A DNA stretch of 64,000 nucleotides from CAXBOO01 sp963977425 (GCA_963977425.1 CAXBOO010000002.1:452546-516545); one strand, 5' to 3'; numbered from the stretch's first letter, positions 37,057 to 46,715 are shown. Notes: generated from the letters alone by a model not told the origin. Numbers and translations are program-made.

Positions 37057-37810
37057 ATTGAAGACTACTTCTTATTTTTTTGAAAAACTTAGAAGCATAA
37101 ACAAAATCATTTAGGATTTTATTGTCGCTTTTTAAAATTGATTTTCTATCACCATGCCAACAATTTTCACCTTCATGAAGAAAGTATATGTTGTCCCCAA
37201 TTTCTAAAACAGAATTCATATCATGAGTAATCACGATTGTTGTGATATTGAATTCATCGGTTAATTCTTGAATCAAATTATCGATGAGTATAGAAGTTTG
37301 TGGATCGAGCCCAGAATTTGGTTCATCGCAAAACAAGTATTCGGGTTCTGCTGAAATCGCTCTAGCAATAGCTACACGCTTTTGCATGCCTCCAGATAAT
37401 TCAGCAGGGTACAAATCATCTTTCCCAATAATATTCACTCTGTCCAAACAAAATTTAGCTCTTTCAAGCCTTTCGTTTTTGGTCATTTTAGTGAACATCT
37501 CCAAGGGAAACATTACATTTTCTAAAACGGTTTTGGAATCGAATAAAGCAGAGCCTTGAAACAACATTCCAATAGATTTTCTAATTTCTCTTTTTCCGTC
37601 TTCATCCAACTGATGAAAATCTTTCCCGTCATAAAAAACATTACCAGAGTCAGGTTCGTGAATACCAACAATACATTTTGTCAATACACTTTTACCTGAT
37701 CCACTCTTTCCGATAATTAGATTGGTTTTACCTTTTTCGAAAGAAACATTTACGCCCTTTAATACTTGAGCATCGCCAAAACTTTTGAATAGATTTTTAA
37801 TCTCTATCAT
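37055..37810 (-). CDS. mlaF: Phospholipid-transport ABC ATP-binding protein (MlaF-like)
   Basis: A 251-residue ATPase subunit of the Mla/MCE lipid transporter, which keeps outer-membrane lipid asymmetry. Walker A GKSGSGKSVL (residues about 33-42), signature LSGGMQKRVAIARA, Walker B YLFCDEPNSGLDP and H-loop VVITHDMNS are present. The overlap of four bases with mlaE on its 5' side is normal for this pair. No MCE-domain (MlaD) gene is found nearby, which is different from Proteobacterial mla operons. The function is assigned by family and context. Confidence 0.9.
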   Translation of the reverse strand: MIEIKNLFKSFGDAQVLKGVNVSFEKGKTNLIIGKSGSGKSVLTKCIVGIHEPDSGNVFYDGKDFHQLDEDGKREIRKSIGMLFQGSALFDSKTVLENVMFPLEMFTKMTKNERLERAKFCLDRVNIIGKDDLYPAELSGGMQKRVAIARAISAEPEYLFCDEPNSGLDPQTSILIDNLIQELTDEFNITTIVITHDMNSVLEIGDNIYFLHEGENCWHGDRKSILKSDNKILNDFVYASKFFKKIRSSLQ

Positions 37811-38550
37811 ATCAATAAAAGTTGTGTGATAATGTAATTCAATATCAAGATTACTATACTACTATATACTACGGCCTTTGTACTACTCGCTCCAACTTCA
37901 AGAGCGCCACCTCTTGTGTAAAACCCTTGATAAGAAGAAATAGATGTGATAACGATGGCAAAAATCACAGTTTTAATAAGTGCATATACAACTGAGAAAA
38001 CCTTAAAATCAAATGTTATTCCATAAACATAGTCGCTTGTGGTCAAAAAACCACCAGTTACGACTGCAACCCAACCACCTAAAACACCTAAGGCCATACT
38101 GATGATGATGAGAAATGGGTTGATAAAAACTGCAGCAATAACTTTAGGTAAAATCAAATATCCAGCAGAGTTCACCCCCATAATTTCAAGGGCATCAATT
38201 TGCTCGGTCACCCGCATTGTACCAATTTCACTAGCAATATTACTACCTACTTTACCAGCCAAAATAAGCGCTATAATTGTAGGACTAAATTCTAAAATCA
38301 CACTTTGTCTAACTGCATACCCTACTGTATACGCCGGAATCAAAGGGCTATCGATATTAGATGCTGTTTGAAGACTAATAACCGCCCCCATAAAAATGGA
38401 GAGTAAGGCAACAATCCCTAATGAATTGATACCGATAATCTCAATTTCTTCAACGATTCTCTTTCGCAAGATTCGGCCATTCTCTGGTCTTCGGAAAGAC
38501 ATCGAAAGAAGGACAAAATACCGTCCAATATGTTCGACTAATTTTACCAT
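37807..38550 (-). CDS. mlaE: MlaE-family lipid ABC transporter permease
   Basis: A 247-residue inner-membrane permease of the MlaE/YrbE family with about five membrane helices. Family-typical parts are SLGIVALLSIFMGAVISLQ near residue 45, LEFSPTIIALILAGKVGSNIASEIGTMRVTEQIDALE, and GITFDFKVFSVVYALIKT near the C-terminus. ATG 38550 (MVKLVEHIG) is chosen; the frame extends to a TTG at 38589 without support. It is divergent from the small lipoprotein at 38581 with only 30 bases between starts, so the promoters must overlap. Confidence 0.92.
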   Translation of the reverse strand: MVKLVEHIGRYFVLLSMSFRRPENGRILRKRIVEEIEIIGINSLGIVALLSIFMGAVISLQTASNIDSPLIPAYTVGYAVRQSVILEFSPTIIALILAGKVGSNIASEIGTMRVTEQIDALEIMGVNSAGYLILPKVIAAVFINPFLIIISMALGVLGGWVAVVTGGFLTTSDYVYGITFDFKVFSVVYALIKTVIFAIVITSISSYQGFYTRGGALEVGASSTKAVVYSSIVILILNYIITQLLLI

Positions 38551-38580
38551 AGTACTCCGTATACTTAATACCTTTGTGAA

Positions 38581-38733
38581 GTGAATCAAAAGTACACATA
38601 TAAATTGGCGCTCGTAGCATTGCTATCTGTAACTATGTTAGCATGCTCAAGTCGACGAAAAAAGAGAAAATGTGATTGTCCGCATTTCTCACAAAAAATA
38701 GAACAATCAACTTTTACCAATAATACAATATGA
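38581..38733 (+). CDS. Very small lipoprotein (50 residues)
   Basis: A GTG-started frame, bounded upstream by an in-frame TAA at 38566, encodes 50 residues. It has a short basic start (VNQKYTYK), a hydrophobic core, and a lipobox-like VTMLACSS with Cys at residue 22. The mature part is only about 29 residues and very basic: SSRRKKRKCDCPHFSQK, with C31 and C33. The stop overlaps the aminotransferase start by four bases (ATGA), which supports real, coupled translation. Similar tiny 'KCDCP' lipoproteins appear to me to be common in Bacteroidota, but no function is known. Confidence 0.7.
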   Translation: MNQKYTYKLALVALLSVTMLACSSRRKKRKCDCPHFSQKIEQSTFTNNTI

Positions 38734-39986
38734 AGGTTTCAGAAATGGCCGAAGGCCTTGTAGGGTCGGAAATAATAAAATTAGCAGGAGAAATAAAAGC
38801 CTTAGAAGCTGAAGGGCAAAGCATTTACAACTTTACCATTGGTGATTTTGACGCTAACATTTTCCCTTTACCTAAAGCCTATAAGCAAGCTATTACAGAT
38901 GCTTATAACGACAATCAAACTAATTATCCTCCAGCCAATGGAATGTTACCATTGAGAAAAGCTGCAGCAAAATTCACTAAAAAAACATGTGATTTAGACT
39001 ACACGGCAGATGAATTCTTAGTAGCTGGAGGAAGCAGACCATTAATTTTTGCAACCTACTCTGCTTTAGTTGATCCGAATGACAAAGTATTATTTCCTGT
39101 CCCTAGTTGGAACAACAACCACTACACGCACCTTCACAGAGCCAATTCTATACTGATAGAAACTAAGCCTGAGAATAATTTCATGCCCAGTTTAGAAGAT
39201 TTGGCTCCACATCTTTCTTCTAGCTCTTTATTGGCACTATGTTCTCCATTAAACCCAACAGGTACTGTGTTTTCTGAAGAGCAATTACGTCCAATATGCG
39301 AAGCTGTACTAGTAGAAAATAAAAAAAGAGAAGCGAGCAACGAAAAACCACTTTACATTTTATTCGATCAAATTTACCAAGCGTTGTGTCATGATGCTTC
39401 GCACATTGATCCTATATCATTGGTTCCTGAACTTCGACCTTATTGTGTTTATATCGATGGTCTAAGTAAAGCATTTGCTGCGACTGGAGTGCGTGTAGGT
39501 TATGCTTTTGGCCCCCAGCCTATCATCAACAAAATGAAAGCCATATTAGGGCACGTAGGTGCTTGGGCACCAAAAGCTGAACAGGTTGCTTCAGCTAATT
39601 TTCTTAATCAAGAAAATGAAGTGGATGAATTCCTAACCGATTTTAAGCAACAAATCTATTTACGACTTAATAAACTGCATGAAGGTTTTTCATCTTTAAA
39701 AAATGAAGGCTTTCCTGTTGATTCAATCAAACCACAAGCGGCAATATATTTAACCGTGAAATTGGATTTATTAGATTCAGTTACAGGTAAAAACAATGGC
39801 CTTAAATCAATTGCTGATGTATGTGCCCATCTTTTGAAGGAAGCAAAATTGGCTATCGTACCATTTAAAGCCTTTGGTGCTAGCGAAACTTCTCCATGGT
39901 TTAGAATTAGCGTCGGGACTTGTAAAGTAGACGAATTGGATGATGTACTAACTGGTTTGAAAACCGTCTTATCAAAATTGAAATGA
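38730..39986 (+). CDS. PLP-dependent class I/II aminotransferase
   Basis: A 418-residue fold-type I aminotransferase in the aspartate-aminotransferase group. It starts SEMAEGLVGSEIIKLAGEI and has NYPPANGMLPLRKA, CSPLNPTGTVF, LFDQIYQAL, the PLP-lysine site DGLSKAFAATGVRVGYAF (about residue 250) and the substrate-carboxylate Arg in SPWFRISVG. The substrate (aspartate, aromatic or other) is not certain. It shares four bases with the small lipoprotein upstream and four with the mannose-1-phosphate guanylyltransferase downstream, so three genes are coupled. Confidence 0.9.
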   Translation: MKVSEMAEGLVGSEIIKLAGEIKALEAEGQSIYNFTIGDFDANIFPLPKAYKQAITDAYNDNQTNYPPANGMLPLRKAAAKFTKKTCDLDYTADEFLVAGGSRPLIFATYSALVDPNDKVLFPVPSWNNNHYTHLHRANSILIETKPENNFMPSLEDLAPHLSSSSLLALCSPLNPTGTVFSEEQLRPICEAVLVENKKREASNEKPLYILFDQIYQALCHDASHIDPISLVPELRPYCVYIDGLSKAFAATGVRVGYAFGPQPIINKMKAILGHVGAWAPKAEQVASANFLNQENEVDEFLTDFKQQIYLRLNKLHEGFSSLKNEGFPVDSIKPQAAIYLTVKLDLLDSVTGKNNGLKSIADVCAHLLKEAKLAIVPFKAFGASETSPWFRISVGTCKVDELDDVLTGLKTVLSKLK

Positions 39987-41029
39987 GTAAAATATACAGT
40001 GTAATTATGGCCGGTGGTATTGGCAGCAGATTTTGGCCAATGAGTACCGAAGCTAAACCAAAACAATTTCATGATGTACTTGGTACTGGTAAAAGTCTAC
40101 TTCAAAGTACCGTAGATAGATTGTTGAATTTATCTACCATCAATGAAGTTTTAATCGTTACCAGCAGTGATTATAAATCACTAATTATGGAACAACTACC
40201 CAACCTACCAGCTGAAAACATCCTTTGTGAACCTGCGCGTAAAAACACGGCACCTTGCATAGCTTATGCAGCAAAGTTTATAGCAGAAAGAGATACTGAC
40301 GCTAAAATGATTGTCGCTCCAGCTGATCATATCATATTGAATGAAAATGAATTTGTAACTACAGTAAAACTTGCATTAGAACAAGCTGATGATTCTACCT
40401 TAATAACTTTAGGAATTCAGCCATCGAGACCAGATACAGGTTATGGCTACATACAATACAAAAAAAGTGAATCGGATAAAACCCGAGACATTAGAGAGGT
40501 TATTCAATTTGCAGAGAAGCCAAATCTTGATAAAGCTAAAGCATTCATTCAAAGTGGAGATTACCTTTGGAATTCAGGCATTTTCGTTTGGTCTGTAGAT
40601 TCAATTCTAAATCATTTCAAAACGTTATTGCCAAACATATCTACCTTATTTGAATCAACTAAAGATGTTGCAAATGATATCGATAGCATTTATCAAAACT
40701 GTGAATCTATCTCAGTTGATTATGGAATAATGGAGAAAGCAAAAAATGTAAAAGTTATTTTATCCGACTTTGCATGGAGCGACTTAGGAACTTGGGGATC
40801 ATTATACACTCATATACCGCACGACAAGCAATCCAACGCTGTAATTGGAGATATGGTTCATCATAATGATTGTAGCGAATCTATCATCAAACAAATGAAC
40901 CCAAACAAAGCGACCATCATTAAAGGACTAACTAATTTTATAGTTGTCGACACCCAAGATTCTCTACTCATCTGCCCAAAAGCAGAAGAGCAAGAGATCA
41001 AAACGATGTTAAAGAACAGTGGCTTTTAA
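39983..41029 (+). CDS. manC: Mannose-1-phosphate guanylyltransferase
   Basis: It makes GDP-mannose from mannose-1-phosphate and GTP for glycan and capsule synthesis. It has 348 residues and only the nucleotidyltransferase domain, without the C-terminal cupin isomerase part of bifunctional ManC/AlgA. The N-terminal VIMAGGIGSRFWPMS is the pyrophosphorylase signature; EPARKNTAPCIAYA, FAEKPN (about residue 175) and the FAWSDLGTWGSLY block are also present. Its stop is 8 bases from the end of the convergent barrel gene. Confidence 0.93.
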   Translation: MSKIYSVIMAGGIGSRFWPMSTEAKPKQFHDVLGTGKSLLQSTVDRLLNLSTINEVLIVTSSDYKSLIMEQLPNLPAENILCEPARKNTAPCIAYAAKFIAERDTDAKMIVAPADHIILNENEFVTTVKLALEQADDSTLITLGIQPSRPDTGYGYIQYKKSESDKTRDIREVIQFAEKPNLDKAKAFIQSGDYLWNSGIFVWSVDSILNHFKTLLPNISTLFESTKDVANDIDSIYQNCESISVDYGIMEKAKNVKVILSDFAWSDLGTWGSLYTHIPHDKQSNAVIGDMVHHNDCSESIIKQMNPNKATIIKGLTNFIVVDTQDSLLICPKAEEQEIKTMLKNSGF

Positions 41030-41037
41030 GCCGCTGT

Positions 41038-41682
41038 TTATTTACTAAATGCGCCACCATTAAGAAAAACAGTAAAACCAGCATTAAAATTAATGCCTGA
41101 TACCATATCGGTTTTACCATCAAAGGTAGAACTGCGTTGGAAGTAATTAAGATTCCCTTCTAAAGCAATATTTTCATTCACAAAATATTGACCACCTAAG
41201 CCTGCATTGAATTGGAATATTCCAACTGATGATTCACTAGCATCGCTTTTAATGTTGTTGCTACCAGCTAAAATTTCAGCATTGATGTACATCCCAGAAC
41301 GCTCACCATTTTGCAAATAATAGCGCAGAAAAGGACCTGCGACAATTGAACTCGCATTCACCTTATTTTCATCAATCTTAATTCCTGTAGAGTCGTCTCT
41401 ATTAATGAATGTTTCACGGGTATAGTTGTATAAAACACTAAGACCTGCACCGAGGTTATCCGTTAGCATTATACCAGCCTTGGGGCTTAAATCTAAAGAC
41501 AACACATTAGAAATTTCTTTGCGTTCTGAAGTAGCGCCATTGTCTATCTCACTTAAAGTTTTTCCTGAGTTAACAGAGAATGAAGTGTTTGCTGATACAA
41601 ACAACAAATCTTTCTTTATTATTTGTGCGCTAGATGAAAAGGCAAAAAATAATCCGAAGGCAATAAAAAGGGTATTACGCAT
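41038..41682 (-). CDS. Small outer-membrane beta-barrel protein
   Basis: 214 residues with a signal peptide (MRNTLFIAFGLFFAFSSSAQ). The chain has alternating strands with turns typical of eight-stranded OmpW/OmpA-like barrels (LLFVSANTSFSVNSGK, SPKAGIMLTDNLGAGLSVLYNYT, AGPFLRYYLQNG, FNAGLGGQYFVNENIALEGNL) and a final FNAGFTVFLNGG. No peptidoglycan-binding domain follows. The general class is 'outer-membrane beta-barrel'; a specific role cannot be given. It lies 72 bases past the gldN terminator on the same strand. Confidence 0.8.
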   Translation of the reverse strand: MRNTLFIAFGLFFAFSSSAQIIKKDLLFVSANTSFSVNSGKTLSEIDNGATSERKEISNVLSLDLSPKAGIMLTDNLGAGLSVLYNYTRETFINRDDSTGIKIDENKVNASSIVAGPFLRYYLQNGERSGMYINAEILAGSNNIKSDASESSVGIFQFNAGLGGQYFVNENIALEGNLNYFQRSSTFDGKTDMVSGINFNAGFTVFLNGGAFSK

Positions 41683-41700
41683 AGCTTTGTGTATTGAACA

Positions 41701-41736
41701 AAAATAAAAAAGCCCACGTATTACGCAGGCTTTTTT
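41701..41736 (-). terminator. Terminator of the gld operon
   Basis: A stem of AAAAAAGCC with GGCTTTTTT encloses CACGTATTACGCA (inner CG pairs and a TATTA loop). On the minus strand a T-rich tail follows. It lies 19 bases past the gldN stop and likely closes the topA-to-gldN transcript. Confidence 0.8.
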
Positions 41737-41754
41737 GAATATATGTTGGAATTA

Positions 41755-42672
41755 TTAGTAACTCCACAAATCGTGTTCGAATAGATTGATTTCATCTTTA
41801 ATCTTTTCACCTTCAATTAAGGTTTCATAAGGATCTTTCTTATAATCATCAATTTCTCTATCGTAAACGTTTTGTTCTTTTACGATATGTGACGAGAATT
41901 TTCTTTTAATGAAGATGTCATCAAAAGTCAATCTTTGAGTTTTGTTTCCTTTGTTAAACGCCTCATAATTTACAAGTACATGACGCAATTCAGGGAAATA
42001 GAACCAAGCAGACCCTACTCTAAATTTATTTTGTTTCTCACCTTTATCTAAATAAGAAAACAATGGTTGAAGGCCTAAAATCTTAACTCTTAATTGTGAG
42101 TGTTGTTTATCGAAATACCAATCTTCTTTCAATCTATAAGCTACTACTTCACTTGTTTGGAATGGTTGATAAACTTCAACAATTTCCTCCGTAGGCTCAT
42201 TGGTAATAGGATCAATTGCATAATCCTTATACGTATACCCGAAAAGGTTTGTATCAGTAAAACCGGCTCCAATCGGAATAGTGAATTCATCATCCGGTTG
42301 TGTAGAAGGCAATTTAAATTTGTGGAATGGTTGAATCAAACCTTCTTGGTATGAAAGTTTGATAATTTCAATTAACGATTTACGGTCTTGAATAGGTTCG
42401 ATAGGATAGTATAAAGGAAGATTGATTTTTTCCTTCAATTCAATTTCTCTCCAAACTCTTTTTGACCACATAACATCAGCCTCTCTGATTGGTGGATAAT
42501 CTACCACCAAGCGTTGTTGAAAGTTTCTGATACTATCAATATCGTATGAATTATCGTAATCCAAAAAAGAATCACGGTATATTTCCTTTTTTTGCTCAGG
42601 GCTTAATACTTGTGCTACTGCAGAGCCAGCAACGAACAAGCAACCAATAGATAAAATTTTGGATAGTTTCAT
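41755..42672 (-). CDS. gldN: Gliding motility / T9SS protein GldN
   Basis: 305 residues with a signal peptide (MKLSKILSIGCLFVAGSAVAQ). The body matches GldN/PorN: YRDSFLDYDNSYDIDSIRNFQQRLVVDYPPIREADVMW (in part), SKRVWREIELKEKINLPLYYPIEP, a mixed TIPIGAGFTDTNLFGY segment, and FYFPELRHVLVNYEAFN. GldN is a periplasmic partner of GldK in the T9SS ring under the outer membrane. It lies 1 base after gldM, in the usual K-L-M-N order. The terminator follows. Confidence 0.95.
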   Translation of the reverse strand: MKLSKILSIGCLFVAGSAVAQVLSPEQKKEIYRDSFLDYDNSYDIDSIRNFQQRLVVDYPPIREADVMWSKRVWREIELKEKINLPLYYPIEPIQDRKSLIEIIKLSYQEGLIQPFHKFKLPSTQPDDEFTIPIGAGFTDTNLFGYTYKDYAIDPITNEPTEEIVEVYQPFQTSEVVAYRLKEDWYFDKQHSQLRVKILGLQPLFSYLDKGEKQNKFRVGSAWFYFPELRHVLVNYEAFNKGNKTQRLTFDDIFIKRKFSSHIVKEQNVYDREIDDYKKDPYETLIEGEKIKDEINLFEHDLWSY

Positions 42673-42673
42673 A

Positions 42674-44404
42674 TTATATAGCTTTTAGTGAAAGGTTTCC
42701 CTTTATTAATCGTTCTTCACCAGATTTACTCTTACAAATTATACTTGAAAAAGTAATACGTGCTCCAGGTTTTAAACTAGCTAAAGCACCAGTTACATCT
42801 CCAGGAAGTCTTTCTCCAGAAACAGTTTTAGAGTAATCATCTCCACCACTGTTGATAGTTACTTTGTAAGACTTCACATTCCAAGAAATACCATCGAACA
42901 AGAAGTTTTCATCCAACTTCGCTTTCAACATAGTTCCTCTTTTCATGAGGTTTACATCCATTGTACCATCTGAACCGTCATTACCAACAAACGTTACAAA
43001 TGGATCTGGTATTGTTTTAATCTTAAATACTTTAGAACCTTTACTGCTTGTTCTTCCGTCTTTTCTTACAGAAACAGATACAGTTACAGTAGAGTTAGTC
43101 TTAAGCGTTTTTGGTGGAGTAACTTCAAAAGATCCACCTTTTATTTTCTTAACTGAACATCCGCCTGTTACACTGATACTAATGTTATCTGAATCGGCAC
43201 CTGGTACAGAAACAGTAAGCGGGTTAGCAAGAGTTCTGTACAAAACATTCAATTTAGAAGGATCAATTACTGCTTCAGCATTTGAAACTTTGTATCCAAA
43301 TTCAAACGGATAATCTTGCATTTGGCCTGTCAATGGATCAGCCATTTTCAAAACACCTTTCCAATCAAAACTACCATTAGCGCCAACCTTCTTCCCGATA
43401 ATACCTTTACCTGCTCTAACATCTAGTTTTTCACCATCAATTAATTTACCGTCGGCATCAACACGTTGTGAAATATAAATTTCAGGATCTTTAGTATCAT
43501 CATAAGCTGCAAGAATCACTTCTGCTTTGAATGAATCTCCAGGTGCTAATAATGTCTTACCCATACTAACAACAGGAACAATGCTTGAAACTTTGAAATC
43601 GGCAGCATCTATTCGACTTGCCAATAATTTCAACATATCAGATTCCACAGCTTTGATATCCGACTGTACTTTACTCAATACAGCTTGAACACCCGCAATT
43701 GGAATATGATCAAATAAATGAAAAGCCCAATCTTGCATTACACCATCATGATCAGGTGTTTGTTCAAAATTGAAAATCTTTTCAATCGCATCAATTTGCG
43801 CTTGCTTTTGAGCTTTAGTAAATCCTTTCAATCCATTGATGGATGCAATAGAATTTGCCTTAAACGATTCCAGTTTAGCTTGCAATTCAATACCTGACCA
43901 TTCGCCATCTCTAGGCTTGTCTAGGTTATCTCCAAACAATAAAAATGTAGGTGTATCGTAATCATCCTTTTTCTCATACAGTTTAACACTCATTACAGTG
44001 TCAACTCCATTTTCATTAGGAGCAAGGTACTTAGACAATTCTGGATCGTCTTTTAAATCAGGAATCTGAGCCAATTTAGTACCACCACGTTCTGAATTTA
44101 AAAACAAAATTGCTTTTAAAGTTGTAAGGTATTTAACTGTTTCGTCAGCTTCTGATTTTATAGATTGAGCTTGTTTCCAGTACTCTTCAACTTTCGCTGG
44201 ATTTTTATCGTATGCTGCTTTAAAGGCTGCATATTGATCGTCAATTTTAGTTGTAAATGATTCGTTGGTAGCTACAATACCTTCATCAATCATCGCGAAC
44301 GCTTCCAATATATCTTTTGACACATTCAGTGCTAACAATGCTGTTAGTACCAAATACATCATCCCGATCATTTTCTGCCTTCCGGTTTCTTTACCGCCTG
44401 CCAT
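42674..44404 (-). CDS. gldM: Gliding motility / T9SS protein GldM
   Basis: 576 residues. The N-terminal signature GGKETGRQKMIGMMYLVLTALLALNVSKDILEAF (in part) contains the single membrane helix; the rest is periplasmic with repeated beta-sandwich modules (for example SVSVRKDGRTSSKGSKVFKI and VNSGGDDYSKTV-like segments). In the family GldM forms the dimeric shaft that passes GldL rotation across the periplasm to GldK/GldN. The length is near the family norm. It lies 32 bases after gldL and 1 base before gldN. Confidence 0.96.
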   Translation of the reverse strand: MAGGKETGRQKMIGMMYLVLTALLALNVSKDILEAFAMIDEGIVATNESFTTKIDDQYAAFKAAYDKNPAKVEEYWKQAQSIKSEADETVKYLTTLKAILFLNSERGGTKLAQIPDLKDDPELSKYLAPNENGVDTVMSVKLYEKKDDYDTPTFLLFGDNLDKPRDGEWSGIELQAKLESFKANSIASINGLKGFTKAQKQAQIDAIEKIFNFEQTPDHDGVMQDWAFHLFDHIPIAGVQAVLSKVQSDIKAVESDMLKLLASRIDAADFKVSSIVPVVSMGKTLLAPGDSFKAEVILAAYDDTKDPEIYISQRVDADGKLIDGEKLDVRAGKGIIGKKVGANGSFDWKGVLKMADPLTGQMQDYPFEFGYKVSNAEAVIDPSKLNVLYRTLANPLTVSVPGADSDNISISVTGGCSVKKIKGGSFEVTPPKTLKTNSTVTVSVSVRKDGRTSSKGSKVFKIKTIPDPFVTFVGNDGSDGTMDVNLMKRGTMLKAKLDENFLFDGISWNVKSYKVTINSGGDDYSKTVSGERLPGDVTGALASLKPGARITFSSIICKSKSGEERLIKGNLSLKAI

Positions 44405-44436
44405 AAGTCGTTATATTATTTAGGATTTGGTTTAGA

Positions 44437-45240
44437 TTAACCTTTGTTGTAATTCATTGCATTCAACATATTACCATAAACAGTGTTCAATGATGATAGG
44501 TTGGTAGACAATTCAGAAATATTCTCTTTATAACGCTTAGTATCTTCAACAGAATCTCTTAGGTTTTTCAATAACTCATCGATACCTTCAAACGCTTGGT
44601 TAGAAGCTTTAAGATGATCTACAGAACCACTCAATTGCAATTCATATGCCTCGTTCAATTTATTCAAGTTAGAAGTCAATTTCTTCAAACTTTCGCCTGC
44701 TGTTTTACCAGAGAATTCAGTATCCTGAAGACTAGCTAATGATTCAGAAGCATTAACATATGCATCGCTTAAGTGACTTACTTTTTCTGTAGCCCCTTTG
44801 ATAGAATTAACGTATTCATTGGTTGCAACTGAAGCATCTGAAATGTCGTTCAATTTTCGAGCTTGTCCACTCAAAGTTCTCATACCTTCTCCAAGGTTTT
44901 CCAACAATTCAGGAGTGATTTTTGCTTTATCAAGCGCACCGTCAAGGTCATCCCAACTTACAGATGTCTCATCTTCAAGATTCAACTCCATTTCGTCTTG
45001 TCTAAACTGCTTATAAACTAAAGACCAATCATATTCAGCATGAATTGGTTCAAAAGCAGAAAATATAAAGATAATTGCTTCTGTACCTAGACCTAATATC
45101 AACATTTCGTTTGCTCCTGGCCAGTGCATAATCTTAAAAAGTGCACCTACAATTACTACTGCCGCTCCAATACCATAGAGCTTTGCCATAAAGTTTTTCC
45201 AAGATTTACTACCGGGTCTGAATCCTTTTACGTTTGCCAT
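44437..45240 (-). CDS. gldL: Gliding motility / T9SS motor protein GldL
   Basis: 267 residues. Two membrane helices lie at about 18-38 and 44-64 (GIGAAVVIVGALFKIMHW, then LILGLGTEAIIFIFSAF), and the rest is a long cytoplasmic helical tail with heptad-like content (SLASLQ..., NLNKLNEAYELQ). GldL is the proton-driven inner-membrane stator with GldM; a membrane Glu (here E54 in TEAII) is the likely proton-carrying residue, assigned by family inference. Start and length fit F. johnsoniae GldL. It lies 49 bases after gldK. Confidence 0.96.
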   Translation of the reverse strand: MANVKGFRPGSKSWKNFMAKLYGIGAAVVIVGALFKIMHWPGANEMLILGLGTEAIIFIFSAFEPIHAEYDWSLVYKQFRQDEMELNLEDETSVSWDDLDGALDKAKITPELLENLGEGMRTLSGQARKLNDISDASVATNEYVNSIKGATEKVSHLSDAYVNASESLASLQDTEFSGKTAGESLKKLTSNLNKLNEAYELQLSGSVDHLKASNQAFEGIDELLKNLRDSVEDTKRYKENISELSTNLSSLNTVYGNMLNAMNYNKG

Positions 45241-45289
45241 TCTTTTTTTTCTGTTTTAGTTGTTTGGGTAAGTTGGTTGTTCTTATTTA

Positions 45290-46648
45290 TTAGTTCTGTA
45301 CTTCTTGTCCTCTTCCTAAGAATGACATTACTGAACGGAACCCTATGTAAGATTTTGCTGAATCTTGATATTCAAATGTTCTAGTACCACATTGTAAGTA
45401 GTAAGGAACATCTTTCCAAGATCCACCACGAATAACTTTTCTTTTAAATACTGGTAACTCATATGCTTTTGCATCGTAATTGTAATCAGGATTCAACTCT
45501 GAAGTGAATTGGTAAACAGCTTCATCGTAAGCAGAAGAAGTCCACTCAGCTACGTTACCGGCCATACAATACAAACCATAATCATTTGGCTCGTAAGAAT
45601 CTACTCGTAAAGTATAGAATCCTCCATCTTCAACATAATCACCACGTAAAGGCTTGAAGTTAGCCAATGGGCAACCTAATCTATTTCTAATGTATGGTCC
45701 ACCCCATGGGTATTGACCTAAATCCAATCCACCTCTTGAAGCATATTCCCACTCAGTTTCTGTCGGCAATCTAAAGCTTGGCATTTCTAAATCACCACGC
45801 GATAATTTCCACTGATTCATCAATCGTGTTCTCCACGCATTGAATGCTTTAGCTTGACCCCAAGTAACCCCAACAACTGGATAATCATCATAAGCTGGGT
45901 GACTCCAATAGTTTTCACTCATTGCATCGTTGTAAGAATACGTGAAATCGTGAATCCAAACAAAAGTATCTGGATAAATATTCACTAGCTCTTCTATTAT
46001 ATATGACGCACGACTATCGTGATATGCAATTGGTGTTGATTGTCCTAATTTATTTATCTCTTCAACTCTGTTATCTCTAGTTTTAGGTACCGATGCACGC
46101 TTATAATCAACCCAGTAAAATCTAAAGTTAATTTGAGATGGATCAAATACTTTTTGACCGTACAGCATATCCTCTTCACTATTGATAAACAACGGATCTA
46201 AAGCTTCTCGAACTTCTTCGTTGCTCATATCAAAATCAGCATCGTAATTTTTGATATAAATCTCATCACCAGATATTTCATCTTCAATGATTTCAAAATA
46301 CTCACCGTCGCCACTTACATCAGCATCAATTAAATACTGCATCTTGATACTATCAATAACATTGACTACAAATTGTCTGTATTCAGCATTAGAGATTTCT
46401 GTGTCATCCATATAAAATGAAGGAACAGAAACTGTTTTTGGTTGAGTATTGTGTGCAAATGGAACGTCGTCATCATTAGAACCCATTGTAAAAGATCCCA
46501 TGTGAATGTAAACCGTACCATAAGGTGTTATTGGCGTGTAACCATCGTAACGGCTATATCCCACAACTTCACCAAAGCTTCCGCTTCCACAAGAAACTAC
46601 TAAACCAGAGACAAGGCCTAAGACAAGTGTTTTTAAGATATTTTTCAT
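45290..46648 (-). CDS. gldK: Gliding motility / T9SS lipoprotein GldK
   Basis: 452 residues with a lipoprotein signal: a hydrophobic segment then LVVSCGSG (Cys at about residue 20). The body is a formylglycine-generating-enzyme/sulfatase-modifying (SUMF1) type fold (VYIHMGSFTMGSNDDD, PSFYMDDTEISNAEYRQFV, PTETEWEYASRGG, AGNVAEWTSSAYDE, VIRGGSWKDVPYYLQ, TYIGFR-like SYIGFRSV). The GldK family uses this fold structurally, not as an oxidase. It is the outer-membrane-anchored ring component of T9SS. It has a long insert near residues 110-170, rich in Asp/Glu. Confidence 0.96.
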   Translation of the reverse strand: MKNILKTLVLGLVSGLVVSCGSGSFGEVVGYSRYDGYTPITPYGTVYIHMGSFTMGSNDDDVPFAHNTQPKTVSVPSFYMDDTEISNAEYRQFVVNVIDSIKMQYLIDADVSGDGEYFEIIEDEISGDEIYIKNYDADFDMSNEEVREALDPLFINSEEDMLYGQKVFDPSQINFRFYWVDYKRASVPKTRDNRVEEINKLGQSTPIAYHDSRASYIIEELVNIYPDTFVWIHDFTYSYNDAMSENYWSHPAYDDYPVVGVTWGQAKAFNAWRTRLMNQWKLSRGDLEMPSFRLPTETEWEYASRGGLDLGQYPWGGPYIRNRLGCPLANFKPLRGDYVEDGGFYTLRVDSYEPNDYGLYCMAGNVAEWTSSAYDEAVYQFTSELNPDYNYDAKAYELPVFKRKVIRGGSWKDVPYYLQCGTRTFEYQDSAKSYIGFRSVMSFLGRGQEVQN

Positions 46649-46715
46649 AAGTACAGTAAGTTGAAAGAGCTAAATAAAAGTTATTAACAGTGAAACGCAA
46701 ATACATTGAACGAAA

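Noticed and set aside
39656..40072. 138-codon open frame on the minus strand
   Set aside because: It crosses the aminotransferase-manC junction in antisense and shows no signal or domain.
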